Shown here piece by piece: positions 25,394-34,555 of a stretch of DNA of 64,000 nt. Within the stretch, counting starts at the first letter, position 1. Every line of letters begins with the position of its first letter. Made by a program: the position numbers and the translations under genes. The notes under the pieces were generated by a model. The model did no database searches. It worked only from the letters and a program-made list of their open reading frames with translations, and was not told the DNA's origin. The stretch lies in assembly GCF_900111405.1 (NCBI RefSeq), contig NZ_FOHJ01000002.1, positions 1-64,000 of the forward strand. Direction: 5' to 3'. The DNA is from Salinibacillus kushneri (GTDB taxonomy: Bacteria; Bacillota; Bacilli; Bacillales; Alkalibacillaceae).

Positions 25394-25822
25394 ATGGCGA
25401 AAAAACAAAATAACAATAATGAGCACGAAATTGTTGATTCTAAAGGTGGCAAATTGACGAGGGTCGGAAATAATACTAAGTTGATAATTGGTAATATTGT
25501 GGACAAGATTTTGGAAATACCAGACCTTGCCCGAGAAATATTACAGTCCACCGATAAATCGGAGGGAAATTATAATGAACTAGCAAAGCAAGATAAGAAA
25601 AATATTGAAAAGATTATTGAACACAAACTTGAGTCTGGTAATTATACAGATGAAGAATTAAGGGATTTATTAGATAGAAGTGAAAAGATTACCGAAAAAG
25701 CAGAAGGAGTTATCGGTAAACTAAATAAACATAGGAAAGAAATATTATTGATTGTTGCAGGTGCTATGGTGACTGTATTGAAAACAATGATAGAAAGTCG
25801 AAATAACCAAGACAAAAGTTAA
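25394..25822 (+). CDS. Unknown 142-aa helical protein with a C-terminal hydrophobic helix
   Basis: ATG after GAGGTGAT. Polar, lysine-rich N-terminus, then helices with many charged residues (KKNIEKIIEHKLESGNYTDE, EELRDLLDRSEKI), then one hydrophobic segment ILLIVAGAMVTVLKTMI near residues 115-131 followed by a basic tail. It lies 105 bases after gajB in the same orientation with no terminator I can see between, so it may be a fourth operon member, tethered to the membrane by its tail. No family recognised. An effector or inhibitor role is possible but unproven. Confidence 0.55.
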   Translation: MAKKQNNNNEHEIVDSKGGKLTRVGNNTKLIIGNIVDKILEIPDLAREILQSTDKSEGNYNELAKQDKKNIEKIIEHKLESGNYTDEELRDLLDRSEKITEKAEGVIGKLNKHRKEILLIVAGAMVTVLKTMIESRNNQDKS

Positions 25823-26043
25823 TCTTTTTCCTGAAAGGTCTTCCGTTATCAGCGTAATTGGTGAATGCGTTTTCGATAGGTGTTAGATTTTGCGACAATT
25901 TCTGGTGAAAAATGGTAGGAGTAAAACAATCTAAAGATCCTATTCAATTTTTACAGACCTAGCCTAAAGTTCAAAGGTATTTACTCCATTATCTAGAAGA
26001 GTCACATGCATTATAAAATCGAAAGATAATGGAGGAATTACAC

Positions 26044-26388
26044 TTGGACAATAAAGGATATTTTGGGAAAACAAAGGAAAATGAAATTGTTGAATTCAAT
26101 AATGGAGATTACATGCTTATGATTGCACGTTTTAGAAGGATAAACTGGAGTGCATCAAAAAAGGATGCCCAGTATCAATACTTCTTTTATGCAATTGACA
26201 AGAGGTTAAACACTTGGGAAAGGGATACTTTGGATACTATCGTTAGAGAAATTGCTTTTGAATCCTATGAAGTCTTAACGGACAATCTATTTCCTATATT
26301 AAGTGAATACATTTTGATTAATGAGGCAATTTACGAGTGTTTAAAACTAGTTGAAAAATTAAATCCGATTTATTTAAACAAGGAATGA
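26044..26388 (+). CDS. Hypothetical protein, paralogue of 19986-20351
   Basis: 114 aa from TTG 26044: GGAGGAAT lies just upstream, while the ATG at 26029 overlaps that site. Clear paralogue of the gene at 19986, with shared blocks IVEF, ARFRRINW, DAQYQYFFYAID, ILSEYIL, ECLK and a C-terminal LNPIY..KE. Even the 60 bases upstream and the terminator after the stop are similar, so the duplication covered a whole transcription unit. Function unknown. Confidence 0.7.
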   Translation: MDNKGYFGKTKENEIVEFNNGDYMLMIARFRRINWSASKKDAQYQYFFYAIDKRLNTWERDTLDTIVREIAFESYEVLTDNLFPILSEYILINEAIYECLKLVEKLNPIYLNKE

Positions 26389-26404
26389 TTTTCCTTGTTT
26401 TTTA
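26376..26404 (+). terminator. Terminator overlapping the stop codon
   Basis: AAACAAGGAA-tgat-TTCCTTGTTT then TTT. Same stem core as the terminator at 20332. Confidence 0.92.
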
Positions 26405-26523
26405 TGTTCAAGAACAAAAAAAATATTAATATATTTGGTATAGTGTAAAAAAGAGTATTTAAGTTAAGTTAACAGCAAGAAGTATAGGAAATACGATTAA
26501 TAAATTTTAATAGGAGAATAGAT

Positions 26524-27636
26524 ATGTCTGTGATTGGAAGAAATGATTTGTGCCCTTGTGGAAGTGGAAAGAAATACAAGAAGTGCCATTTAAGTGCAAG
26601 TGGATTTTCTGAACTGCCGAATGATTCTTCAACTAACTGTATATGTGGAAGTGGATTAAACCCTATCAATTGCTGTGGCTCCTATCTCACATCTCAAAGA
26701 AGGATTAGTCCTTCCGTAAGAACAAGTCAGTTTAGTATTGAGAGTGGGTTTCAAGAGGAATATGCTGGAAAGGTATATCTTGCCCGATTATCAAATTCAA
26801 AACGAGAATGGGATGCTTTCAGGAATATTTATATATATGGTATTGAAATAAATGAACGTTTTTTTAGACCTAAAACTTTAGATGTTGTTATGGAATTTCA
26901 AAGTGATGAGGAATGTCATTTAAATGTAAGGTGCAACCTTGACTATGAAACTGGTGCCATAATAAAATTTCAGATTCCTAATAACTTAAAAACTAACAAA
27001 TTGCATTATGCTGCATCTTCTATTTCAATTTCCAAGGCTCTTAATCAAATAGAAGTTCCATATATTAAAATATTAAATCATCGTTATCTTAGATTGCTTC
27101 ACCATACTTCAGTTTCAGGTTATGAAGGGATAACAAACAGTCAAACAATATGGACCTCACCTTATGATCTTCAAGGAAGCACAAGAGAGTTGAAAGAAAC
27201 ACGTTTTTCATATTTTACTGATATACCTGAATTAAAATATGAAAGTGATTTATTTGCTGTAGCAATGCGTGATAAGAGCCAAGCGGCTTTTAGAACAGAT
27301 GATGAAAGTCAGTTATCATACGTTGAAATATATAAACAACCAGTACACAAACGGGAAAAAAGATTAACTTTTTATTTGGATATAAATCTAATTGCACCAG
27401 TTCCTGCTATATATCATAATCAAGAAGGAACACAATATATAGAATTTTTTCATCCTCATATTTTTAGAGTAGGTGTTAATTTAAATACAACATTACCAAT
27501 AGAATCGTTTGAAGATGGTTGGAAAATCTGTGAGAATTCTATAGAAGCAAAAGTACTTAACGTTTTTCCAATCGCAAACGGTAATATCTTAACTGATCTT
27601 TCTAAAATATATCAGGATAGATATATAGAGGCTTAA
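26524..27636 (+). CDS. SEC-C zinc-motif protein of unknown function
   Basis: 370 aa; ATG after TAGGAGAATAG. Two SEC-C-type zinc motifs open the protein: NDLCPCGSGKKYKKCHL (residues about 6-22) and NCICGSGLNPINCCGSY (about 38-54). The remaining 310 residues are a mixed beta-rich region I do not recognise, with HRYLRLLHHTSVSGYEG near the middle and a C-terminal FFHPHIFRVGVNLN. SEC-C modules often sit on proteins that dock to other machinery or act in stress responses. It lies inside the block bounded by the 28-nt direct repeats, so a defence role is possible by association. Confidence 0.6.
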   Translation: MSVIGRNDLCPCGSGKKYKKCHLSASGFSELPNDSSTNCICGSGLNPINCCGSYLTSQRRISPSVRTSQFSIESGFQEEYAGKVYLARLSNSKREWDAFRNIYIYGIEINERFFRPKTLDVVMEFQSDEECHLNVRCNLDYETGAIIKFQIPNNLKTNKLHYAASSISISKALNQIEVPYIKILNHRYLRLLHHTSVSGYEGITNSQTIWTSPYDLQGSTRELKETRFSYFTDIPELKYESDLFAVAMRDKSQAAFRTDDESQLSYVEIYKQPVHKREKRLTFYLDINLIAPVPAIYHNQEGTQYIEFFHPHIFRVGVNLNTTLPIESFEDGWKICENSIEAKVLNVFPIANGNILTDLSKIYQDRYIEA

Positions 27637-27745
27637 CACCCTTTTTACAACCTTGGATAGGAGCCTGCTAAATAATATTAGTTGTATGATTAGTATTATA
27701 ATGCTCGAACTAAAAATGAAAACATTAATAAGAGAAGGTGATATT

Positions 27746-28081
27746 TTGGTAGACAGAGAAAAGGAGTTTAGAAATGCTTTTTATTTTTTAAAAAGACAAT
27801 CAAAATCTCCACTAACTCCTAGTTACACTAGAGGGTATAGTCGTGGACTTGCAGATAGGAAGCCAGCGAAAAAATGTTATGATTATATCCTTTCTTTAGG
27901 CGAGAATCCAATTAGTTTTGAGGAAAAGGTGAATTTATTAGATAGTTTTCTAGAAAGAGCAGACCACGAACAAGAAGAGGGCTTTATGGGGACAAGTTTT
28001 TATAGAAATCTCCAATCATACATTAGAAGGTCAAAAAACAATATTGATAAGGGAGAGCCTGTTCAAACAAGGAGAAGATAA
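27746..28081 (+). CDS. Hypothetical protein (111 aa)
   Basis: TTG 27746 with GAAGGTGAT 6 bases upstream is preferred to the weakly initiated ATG at 27653. Basic, helical protein with RGYSRGLADRKPAKKCYDYI in the centre and a lysine/arginine-rich tail. It follows the SEC-C gene and ends at a strong terminator. No family recognised. Confidence 0.55.
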   Translation: MVDREKEFRNAFYFLKRQSKSPLTPSYTRGYSRGLADRKPAKKCYDYILSLGENPISFEEKVNLLDSFLERADHEQEEGFMGTSFYRNLQSYIRRSKNNIDKGEPVQTRRR

Positions 28082-28092
28082 AGGTATAAGTA

Positions 28093-28129
28093 AAAAAGAG
28101 CATCAAATTGGCGTTTGAATGCTCTTTTT
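28093..28129 (+). terminator. Terminator, possibly bidirectional
   Basis: AAAAAGAGCAT-CAAA pairs with TTTG-AATGCTCTTTTT. It ends the SEC-C transcription unit and may also stop the convergent primase gene. Confidence 0.9.
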
Positions 28130-28242
28130 GCTTAAACTTTAAGGCTAAAGATGGAATAAAGAAGGTTAAAGTTATTATTTAACGTTGAATTGAATTAGAT
28201 TGAAGTGAATAAAGTATTTTCAATATAAGATGATACAATTGA

Positions 28243-28270
28243 AAAAAATTACACCCAATGTACTTATTTA
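28243..28270 (+). repeat. 28-nt direct repeat, right copy
   Basis: AAAAAATTACA then CCCAATGTACTTATTTA; near-identical to 20475-20502 in the same orientation. Confidence 0.6.
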
Positions 28271-28283
28271 TATTACTATTATT

Positions 28284-29738
28284 TTATTTTGCCTGATCAA
28301 TTAACTCTAGTATGTTACTTATCTCTTCCATTGAAAACAAAGATAACTTTGCCTTTGCATAATTCTTTTGATAATCACTTAAATTCTCGACTGATACTTT
28401 TGTAGATTTACCTTTCTCGGAATGAAGCCAATTAATGTTCAGTTCATATGTGTTGGGATGACTCATAAATTTACCTTCTTCGTATTTAATTGGTGATCTT
28501 GTGACTGTAACTATTTTTTTCTTTTCCAGAGTTTTAATATGTGTCACTACTGTTTTTAATGTCCGTGTAGTCGCTATAGCCATTTGTTCATATGTCATGA
28601 AAAACTGGTTATCAATATTACTAAATCTTTTCGAGTGGAACAATAACGCTGTAATGATAGAATGTAGTTTCTTGTCATATTGATAAATTGAAAGAACTTC
28701 ATCCCTAGATACCTCTATTTCACTCAGTCCGTTTGACCAAACGATGTTCCTACTATAAACGGATTCTATACACCTTTCTATTTCCGCATAGCAAGTTTCA
28801 AGTTTCGTATCATACAACTTGGGATCTTGTCTGTTCATCCATTTTACTAATTCCCGCTTGCAATCGTCCTTACTTAATCTTAGTGTGCGAAGATAAATGG
28901 TTAATTTATAAAGCGAAGCGTTTCTTGTTCCTTTTTTTGTTAATCCTTTTTCAAATAAAGACTTTAAAGTCTTTGGAGTTTCTTGTGTTAAATCAATACT
29001 GGATAAACCAGAGTTATCAATATCTCTAGTTTTATTTTTACGGGACGATTCAGAAGGGTTTACTCCACTTTGAATCACTATATCGTTTATCAAGTCATCA
29101 ATTATATGTGCATCTATCTTAATAATAGATAATATAAAATCAAGTGACTTGTAGGCTTGAAAATTATTATAGGGGTCCACATACCAACATATGTTACTGT
29201 TAGGGTCTTTGTTTTTAAAATTAATTCCTAGTGGGAGTTTTACTCCATTTTTAAAAGAGGGGCGAAGTTCGATTTCATTCTTCTCTAAGTTCCCATCTAG
29301 TAGATACTTTACTTCTTTACAAGTAGCATTATATAGTTTCTTAATTAGCCTATAATCAATTTCCTCAGTAAAATATATATCAACATGATATCCTTTACTT
29401 CCGCTAATGCTTGTATAAATTACATTATCAGGAATACCAAATTCATATAGTACTGAATGTAAAGCAAGAACTGTTTTTTTTGCTTTAAGTGAATTTTTAA
29501 TATCTACATCAAATGTGATAAATTTGGCGGTAAATTTATTGCAAAAAATACCATATGTATTTTTATGTTGTAGATGAGAGTGAATAAAGTCATTAACGAA
29601 TGGAATGTGTCTTTTATTTTCTCTGCTATTAAAAGTTGTGTAACTTCCAAGTTCATCATTATTCTGTTTTATATATTTATAACGAAGTGTGATAAACAAA
29701 TCTATCATTTTTCCGACGATCGATTTCATCTCTGCCAC
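28284..29738 (-). CDS. Primase-polymerase-like (archaeo-eukaryotic primase) replication protein
   Basis: 484 aa from GTG 29738, 9 bases after AAAGGAAG; a longer frame to 29759 would include this site. The AEP-like core lies in the first 200 residues: FITFDVDIK (D-x-D metal site, residues about 60-70), YTSISGSKGYHVDIYF (S-x-H-like nucleotide site, about 92-107) and an ELRPSFKNGVKLPLG block (about 140-155). The C-terminal third has a winged-helix segment (MTYEQMAIATTRTLKTVVTH). Such fusions of TOTE/PrimPol type are found on plasmids and integrative elements, where they prime replication. It faces the 29940 gene divergently. Confidence 0.65.
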   Translation of the reverse strand: MAEMKSIVGKMIDLFITLRYKYIKQNNDELGSYTTFNSRENKRHIPFVNDFIHSHLQHKNTYGIFCNKFTAKFITFDVDIKNSLKAKKTVLALHSVLYEFGIPDNVIYTSISGSKGYHVDIYFTEEIDYRLIKKLYNATCKEVKYLLDGNLEKNEIELRPSFKNGVKLPLGINFKNKDPNSNICWYVDPYNNFQAYKSLDFILSIIKIDAHIIDDLINDIVIQSGVNPSESSRKNKTRDIDNSGLSSIDLTQETPKTLKSLFEKGLTKKGTRNASLYKLTIYLRTLRLSKDDCKRELVKWMNRQDPKLYDTKLETCYAEIERCIESVYSRNIVWSNGLSEIEVSRDEVLSIYQYDKKLHSIITALLFHSKRFSNIDNQFFMTYEQMAIATTRTLKTVVTHIKTLEKKKIVTVTRSPIKYEEGKFMSHPNTYELNINWLHSEKGKSTKVSVENLSDYQKNYAKAKLSLFSMEEISNILELIDQAK

Positions 29739-29939
29739 AAAATCACTTCCTTTCAACACTAATCAATTATACATTGAATATAATTATCCTGCTTTAAAGG
29801 TTGAGTTGTTATTAAGACAATAAATTGTAATTTTTTTTGAGAAATTACAATTATGTTATTTCATACTTAACCCGTCTTTTTCTTTTTGTGATATAACTAT
29901 TTTAAGTCAAAAGTATGACTAGAAAGGAGAGGATGATTA

Positions 29940-30188
29940 ATGGGAATAGGAATTTATGAATTATTACTTAATGAATTAGAGGGGGAAAAGGCACTTATCA
30001 ATAGGAAAAAAATAGTGCTTGGTTTTCTCTCAAACGAAATTGAAAAAAATAACTTTGATGAGGAAACTCAAGGCAATATCCTTAACGTAATGTGTACAAT
30101 TCAGATGGCAAAAGATCATTCAGAAGTTGATAAATATGAAAGAAACATTCTCTATCATTTAGATACAGTTAAAAACACTGAACTTTAA
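29940..30188 (+). CDS. Hypothetical protein (82 aa)
   Basis: ATG after AAAGGAGAGGA. All-helical acidic small protein (YELLLNELEGEKALINRKK). Divergent from the primase-like gene; the shared 200-base gap presumably holds both promoters. The next gene has the same AAAGGAGAGGA site. No family recognised. Confidence 0.55.
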   Translation: MGIGIYELLLNELEGEKALINRKKIVLGFLSNEIEKNNFDEETQGNILNVMCTIQMAKDHSEVDKYERNILYHLDTVKNTEL

Positions 30189-30275
30189 TTCAATTAAAGA
30201 ATAAGGGTTATTTTTGTGTGAGTTGAAGTTAAAATTCAAGTCATTGAATTTTGAAAAAGAAAGGAGAGGATAGTG

Positions 30276-30716
30276 ATGAATGAATTAATTAAAGAAGAAT
30301 ACGATAATCTGTTAAATATAGGAGTAGGTAATAAGTTTGATTACGTTGGTGTTTATAAGAATGAGAAAGGTGTATATCTTATTGATCGGACAGATGGGCA
30401 AACATATACAGATGATTATCTAGCAGAAGATGTTTCCGAATGTGTCCTAACACTTTTTGACAAAGTGGAAGAAATGATTGATGAAGCAAAATCACAATTA
30501 TTAGAGAAACATTTGGAAAGGAAAAACACCGAACCTGATTATGAAAAAAGTGAACATGACTTATGCGAGGACATGTTGTGTCTTGAAAAAACCGCGCTTT
30601 CTAGTCTTCAGTATTCCGTTCTTAAGGGATTCCTGCCTGAACATGAATTGAGAATGGCAGAGCAATTACATAATAGGTTAGTTGCAAAGTATGAATTGGA
30701 AAAAAGATGTTTCTAA
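30276..30716 (+). CDS. Hypothetical protein (146 aa) with a partial duplicate at 35937
   Basis: ATG 30276 after AAAGGAGAGGAT. N-terminal beta strands (FDYVGVYKNEKGVYLID), then a long helix (VEEMIDEAKSQLLEKHLE). The C-terminal 45 codons and about 130 bases downstream occur again, decayed, at 35937-36200. No known family; probably a maintenance gene of the island. Confidence 0.6.
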   Translation: MNELIKEEYDNLLNIGVGNKFDYVGVYKNEKGVYLIDRTDGQTYTDDYLAEDVSECVLTLFDKVEEMIDEAKSQLLEKHLERKNTEPDYEKSEHDLCEDMLCLEKTALSSLQYSVLKGFLPEHELRMAEQLHNRLVAKYELEKRCF

Positions 30717-31125
30717 TATAAAGTTTAATTACTATAATTAGCACATATATTGATCTTCTTGGGTTATTAAATGCTAAGTGTATAAATCTTATAATGTGCG
30801 CTGCATGACTTTCTGCACGCGTTATAATATGACCAAATAAGTTCTCCAATGTCTTCATTAAGGCATTCTTCCAAAGAGAACTATAATATAATGCATATAC
30901 CAGTAATGGAGTCTTGATGACCTTATGTGGTGTGATGTAAACGTGTCTTTCTTAAATAATAATTTTATATGAAAAGTAATTTTAGCAAGCCTAATTATTC
31001 TAGAGGGTTTGCTATTTTTTTATTAGTTTTTAATCTAACATGAAGATAAAATATTCTATATTAGTTGAATGTTTTATTCTAAAAGTATAGAATTAATCTG
31101 TAATAAAACTTTTGAGGTGATTATT
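30717..31125. other. Non-coding stretch with duplicated promoter-like segment
   Basis: No gene found. 30783-30845 holds a TGCGCTGC...CACGCGTTATAATATGACC block repeated with changes at 36140-36200 just before the tyrosine recombinase gene, so it is probably a promoter region copied with the neighbouring gene end. A U-rich hairpin-like stretch lies at 30985-31025. Confidence 0.4.
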
Positions 31126-32172
31126 GTGGATGTATTACAACTAACTAGTAGAAAAAGAGAGACATATAATGTTCAACTAACATATTCGACATTATGGGAA
31201 AGTGCATTAGGAATAGCAGCCATTACAAATTCGAAACTTATAAAAACTTTAGAAAGACCTGAAGAATATTGGAATCACATAAAGCAATTAATATCAGCAG
31301 AATTACTGGAGCAACTAAACTTCGTTGAAAAAAACAATACATGGAAATCGTTACTACAATTACTTCATCAAAAAGAATTTAAAGATTTATCTGAGTTTAT
31401 CTCCTATATTAGAAACCTTAAGGACTCGGAGTTTAAATTCATTTGTTTACCTTTTGTGGGGAATGACTTTCAAAATCACAGGGAGATGGCTGCTTTAGGT
31501 GATGAGAGTGCAATTCAAAAATTGATTGAGGTAACTGGTGACAATCCTTTTTTTCCTGAATACATAGAATTTATTAGCAAAACTGAGGTCGCTCATTTAA
31601 AAGAACATCTTATTAATGTCATGAGTAAATGGTATTTGGAAGTATTGGAACAAAATCAAAAAGATACATTCATAATTCTAAAAAATGATTATGAATCTAA
31701 AAAAACAATGAAATTGAAACTAACACCAGAAGAGTTGGTTCAGTGGGCAACTGGAGGAGTTACATATAATCCTGAACCCAGTGTTCATACAGTTTTATTA
31801 ATCCCGCAATATATTTATCGACCATGGAATATTGAGGCTGATATTGAGGGTACAAAGGTTTTTTACTATCCAGTTTCAAATGAGAGTATAACTCCTAACG
31901 ACAAGTACACACCTAGTAATTTTTTAGTACTGAAACATAAGGCTTTAGGAGATGACACTCGTCTTAAGATTGTGAAATTGTTATCTGAAAGAAATCATTC
32001 ATTACAAGAACTAACTGAACAATTAAATGTTGGCAAATCAACTATTCACCATCATCTAAAGATTTTAAGATCAGCAAAATTAGTAGAGATAATTGAATCG
32101 AAATATTCGTTGAAAAGGGATGTAATTGAACTTTTATTTAAAGAGTTAGAGATATATCTAAAGCAACAATAG
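31126..32172 (+). CDS. ArsR/winged-helix transcriptional regulator with a large N-terminal domain
   Basis: 348 aa from GTG 31126 (TTGAGGTGAT upstream). The C-terminal DNA-binding domain reads KALGDDTRLKIVKLLSERNH then LQELTEQLNVGKSTIHHHLK, a classic ArsR helix-turn-helix, followed by the wing (LRSAKLVEIIESKYSLK). The first 250 residues are a ligand or dimer domain found in DUF5937-type regulators. The MFS pump gene starts 12 bases after the stop, so the pair likely forms an efflux operon in which this protein senses the pump substrate. Confidence 0.75.
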   Translation: MDVLQLTSRKRETYNVQLTYSTLWESALGIAAITNSKLIKTLERPEEYWNHIKQLISAELLEQLNFVEKNNTWKSLLQLLHQKEFKDLSEFISYIRNLKDSEFKFICLPFVGNDFQNHREMAALGDESAIQKLIEVTGDNPFFPEYIEFISKTEVAHLKEHLINVMSKWYLEVLEQNQKDTFIILKNDYESKKTMKLKLTPEELVQWATGGVTYNPEPSVHTVLLIPQYIYRPWNIEADIEGTKVFYYPVSNESITPNDKYTPSNFLVLKHKALGDDTRLKIVKLLSERNHSLQELTEQLNVGKSTIHHHLKILRSAKLVEIIESKYSLKRDVIELLFKELEIYLKQQ

Positions 32173-32184
32173 GGGGAATAATTA

Positions 32185-33408
32185 ATGAAATTATCAATAC
32201 TGAAGAACCGTTCATTTGTATCTGTATGGTTAGGGAATGGAATTTCAGAATTGGGTGGGGCTTTTGGAACCTTTTGCAATTCAATATTGATTTACCAATT
32301 AACAGGCTCAACCCTAGCATTAGGAAGTATGTGGATCTTATATTTTATCCCTTCTCTTATTCTTCAATTGTTTATTGGGCCATTTATAGACCGCTGGAGT
32401 CGTAAATGGGTCATGATTTTTTCACAATGGACTAGGGGACTTGTATTTTTAATTCCACTTTTTGCATTAGTTACAGGATCACTTGCATCATGGCACATTT
32501 ATCTGGTTCAAATAGTAATTGGATTAATTACTCCATTGTATGTACCCGCTAATCAGGCAATAACACCTGCAATTGTTTTAAAAGAGCATCTGCATGTAGC
32601 GAATGCTTATATTGATGGAACAGTTCGATTGATGACCTTTATGGCACCGATACTAGGTGGTATTGTGATTGAATTCATAGGTGTCACACCAACACTTTCT
32701 CTAGTAAGTATTCTACTTATACTAAGTGGCTTAACATTACTTTTTATTCAAGAATCTAGAAGTATTAAAAAAGTAAGAAATTCATGGTTGGCGGAATTTA
32801 TTGAGGGGATATCCTACTTTTTTACACAACCAATTGTGGTTTGGTTAGGGGGATTTCTTGCATTTGTTCAATTTGGAGTTGGTGTAACGATGGTCACGAC
32901 ACTTCCCTATATTACTGAGGAGTTACAAGGTAGTTATGCTGAATATGGATATTTTATGGCTGGTTTCCCGATTGGATATATCATTGGTACTATATTGGTT
33001 GGAAAAATAGTTTATAAAAGTCGTAGAATTCTAATGCTGGGGGCACTGTTCATTGGAGGGACGACCTTTATTGCTCTATGTTTTAATACAAGTATTATAT
33101 TTGGTATTACTACTGAAATAATAGGGGGAATAGTTATGGCGGTATTTAGCGTGCATAATACAACCATCTGTCAACAAACCGTACCCAATCATCTTATGGG
33201 CAAAGTATTCTCTGTTCGACTTTTAGTTATTAGGGGTGTTATGCCTTTAGGTGTACTTGTTGGGGGATTTATAAGTGAGATATGGGGAGTACGCCCATTA
33301 TATTTATTAATTGGTTCTATTATTTGTATAGTTTCTATCTTAGGAATTACCCTTCCATATTTTAAATTTATTGATAGTTATAGAACAGGAGATAAGTTAG
33401 TCTCTTAA
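32185..33408 (+). CDS. MFS efflux transporter
   Basis: 407 aa; ATG after AGGGGGAAT. About 12 hydrophobic helices; the loop FIDRWSRKWVMIFSQWTRG after helix 2 is the MFS motif A variant typical of the macrolide-efflux (MefA-like) branch of the family. Encoded directly after the ArsR-type regulator. Substrate unknown. Cell-membrane proton antiporter by family. Confidence 0.8.
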   Translation: MKLSILKNRSFVSVWLGNGISELGGAFGTFCNSILIYQLTGSTLALGSMWILYFIPSLILQLFIGPFIDRWSRKWVMIFSQWTRGLVFLIPLFALVTGSLASWHIYLVQIVIGLITPLYVPANQAITPAIVLKEHLHVANAYIDGTVRLMTFMAPILGGIVIEFIGVTPTLSLVSILLILSGLTLLFIQESRSIKKVRNSWLAEFIEGISYFFTQPIVVWLGGFLAFVQFGVGVTMVTTLPYITEELQGSYAEYGYFMAGFPIGYIIGTILVGKIVYKSRRILMLGALFIGGTTFIALCFNTSIIFGITTEIIGGIVMAVFSVHNTTICQQTVPNHLMGKVFSVRLLVIRGVMPLGVLVGGFISEIWGVRPLYLLIGSIICIVSILGITLPYFKFIDSYRTGDKLVS

Positions 33409-33661
33409 ACAATATTAAACTAATACTATACATAACGAAAAGATGACTCATGGATCAAGATGTTGAAAAATACAAGGTCAGAATACCGATTTTTATCTTT
33501 GAGAAGATGGCTTAAGTTTTTTACGCGAACACAGAACATGGATTTGAAAATTAAATCTGACTATCTTGAAGGATACAACATGGAATATAAGAATTAAAGG
33601 TACGTAGTATCTGGGTATTTTTGATGATAAATTTTTATTATTTAGTTGGAGGTGTTAAAGT

Positions 33662-34525
33662 TTGATATTTGATATGACTGATTATAATAGCAATATTAAA
33701 TCACTAGTAGATTTCTTAGACCTAACTGAAGAAGTAATTTCAGAATTTGTTTTTTTGGAAAGTACAGATGTAATAGAATTTTTGAAAGTATTTGATATAA
33801 AGGATGAAAAACTGTTAGGAAAGGATATAGAATTGGTTAGTTTGCATAGTACCACCAGTATTGATAATTGTCATTCTATTAATGAGAAAGGTATAATTAA
33901 CTTACAAGACGCTGTGTCGCAAGAAACTCCATTACAGGATTATTTAGAAAATAAAGGTATTCAAATTAATCTAGAAGAAAAGTACATTTTATTTAAGGGT
34001 AATAAAGTGGATATAAGTAAGAAAGCAGAGGGATTTAGTCTAACAGACGAAGATGAATATAAAAATCGAGTGATACATAAATTTTATGGTGATTTTCAAA
34101 TTAATGGATTTTTAAGTCATGAAAATATACTTACATACGGTGGATATACAAGGGATAGACCAGAGATATTGTTTGATTTAGCAAGATTCTTAAAAGACGA
34201 TAAGATTGAACTAGATTGGGTTAAAGATAAAAGCAATAAACACTATATCATTAAATTCAAGCAACCTCTGAATTACTATAGATATTTTACATTCGAGGCT
34301 GAATATGAGGATAGTGATTATGGAATTACAAAGGATAATTTAGAATACTTACCTAATGAAGTAATAGAAGCAAAAGTAAAAAAATGGGTGATCCAAAAAT
34401 CCATTAACATTCTAAGATACGGCGTGTACGAACTTTACTCATATGTACATCCAAAAGTAAAAATTGAACCAAAAGACATTATAGAAATTATGACAGAACA
34501 GGAATATATCACGAAAAACAAATAA
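33662..34525 (+). CDS. Unknown 287-aa protein with a possible ADP-ribosyltransferase-like segment
   Basis: TTG 33662 seven bases after TGGAGGTG. Residues about 60-90 read LVSLHSTTSIDNCHSINEKG then IINLQDAV: the H-x-T, a following I..kGI turn and a later A recall the first motifs of RNA 2'-phosphotransferase/PARP-like ADP-ribosyltransferase folds. The remaining catalytic positions cannot be assigned with confidence. The C-terminal half is beta-rich then helical. Isolated gene of the island. The 33409-33661 gap before it holds a short open remnant ending GYNMEYKN that I cannot identify. Confidence 0.5.
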   Translation: MIFDMTDYNSNIKSLVDFLDLTEEVISEFVFLESTDVIEFLKVFDIKDEKLLGKDIELVSLHSTTSIDNCHSINEKGIINLQDAVSQETPLQDYLENKGIQINLEEKYILFKGNKVDISKKAEGFSLTDEDEYKNRVIHKFYGDFQINGFLSHENILTYGGYTRDRPEILFDLARFLKDDKIELDWVKDKSNKHYIIKFKQPLNYYRYFTFEAEYEDSDYGITKDNLEYLPNEVIEAKVKKWVIQKSINILRYGVYELYSYVHPKVKIEPKDIIEIMTEQEYITKNK

Positions 34526-34555
34526 TGATTTTATCTCCTCCATAATTTTTCTTAG

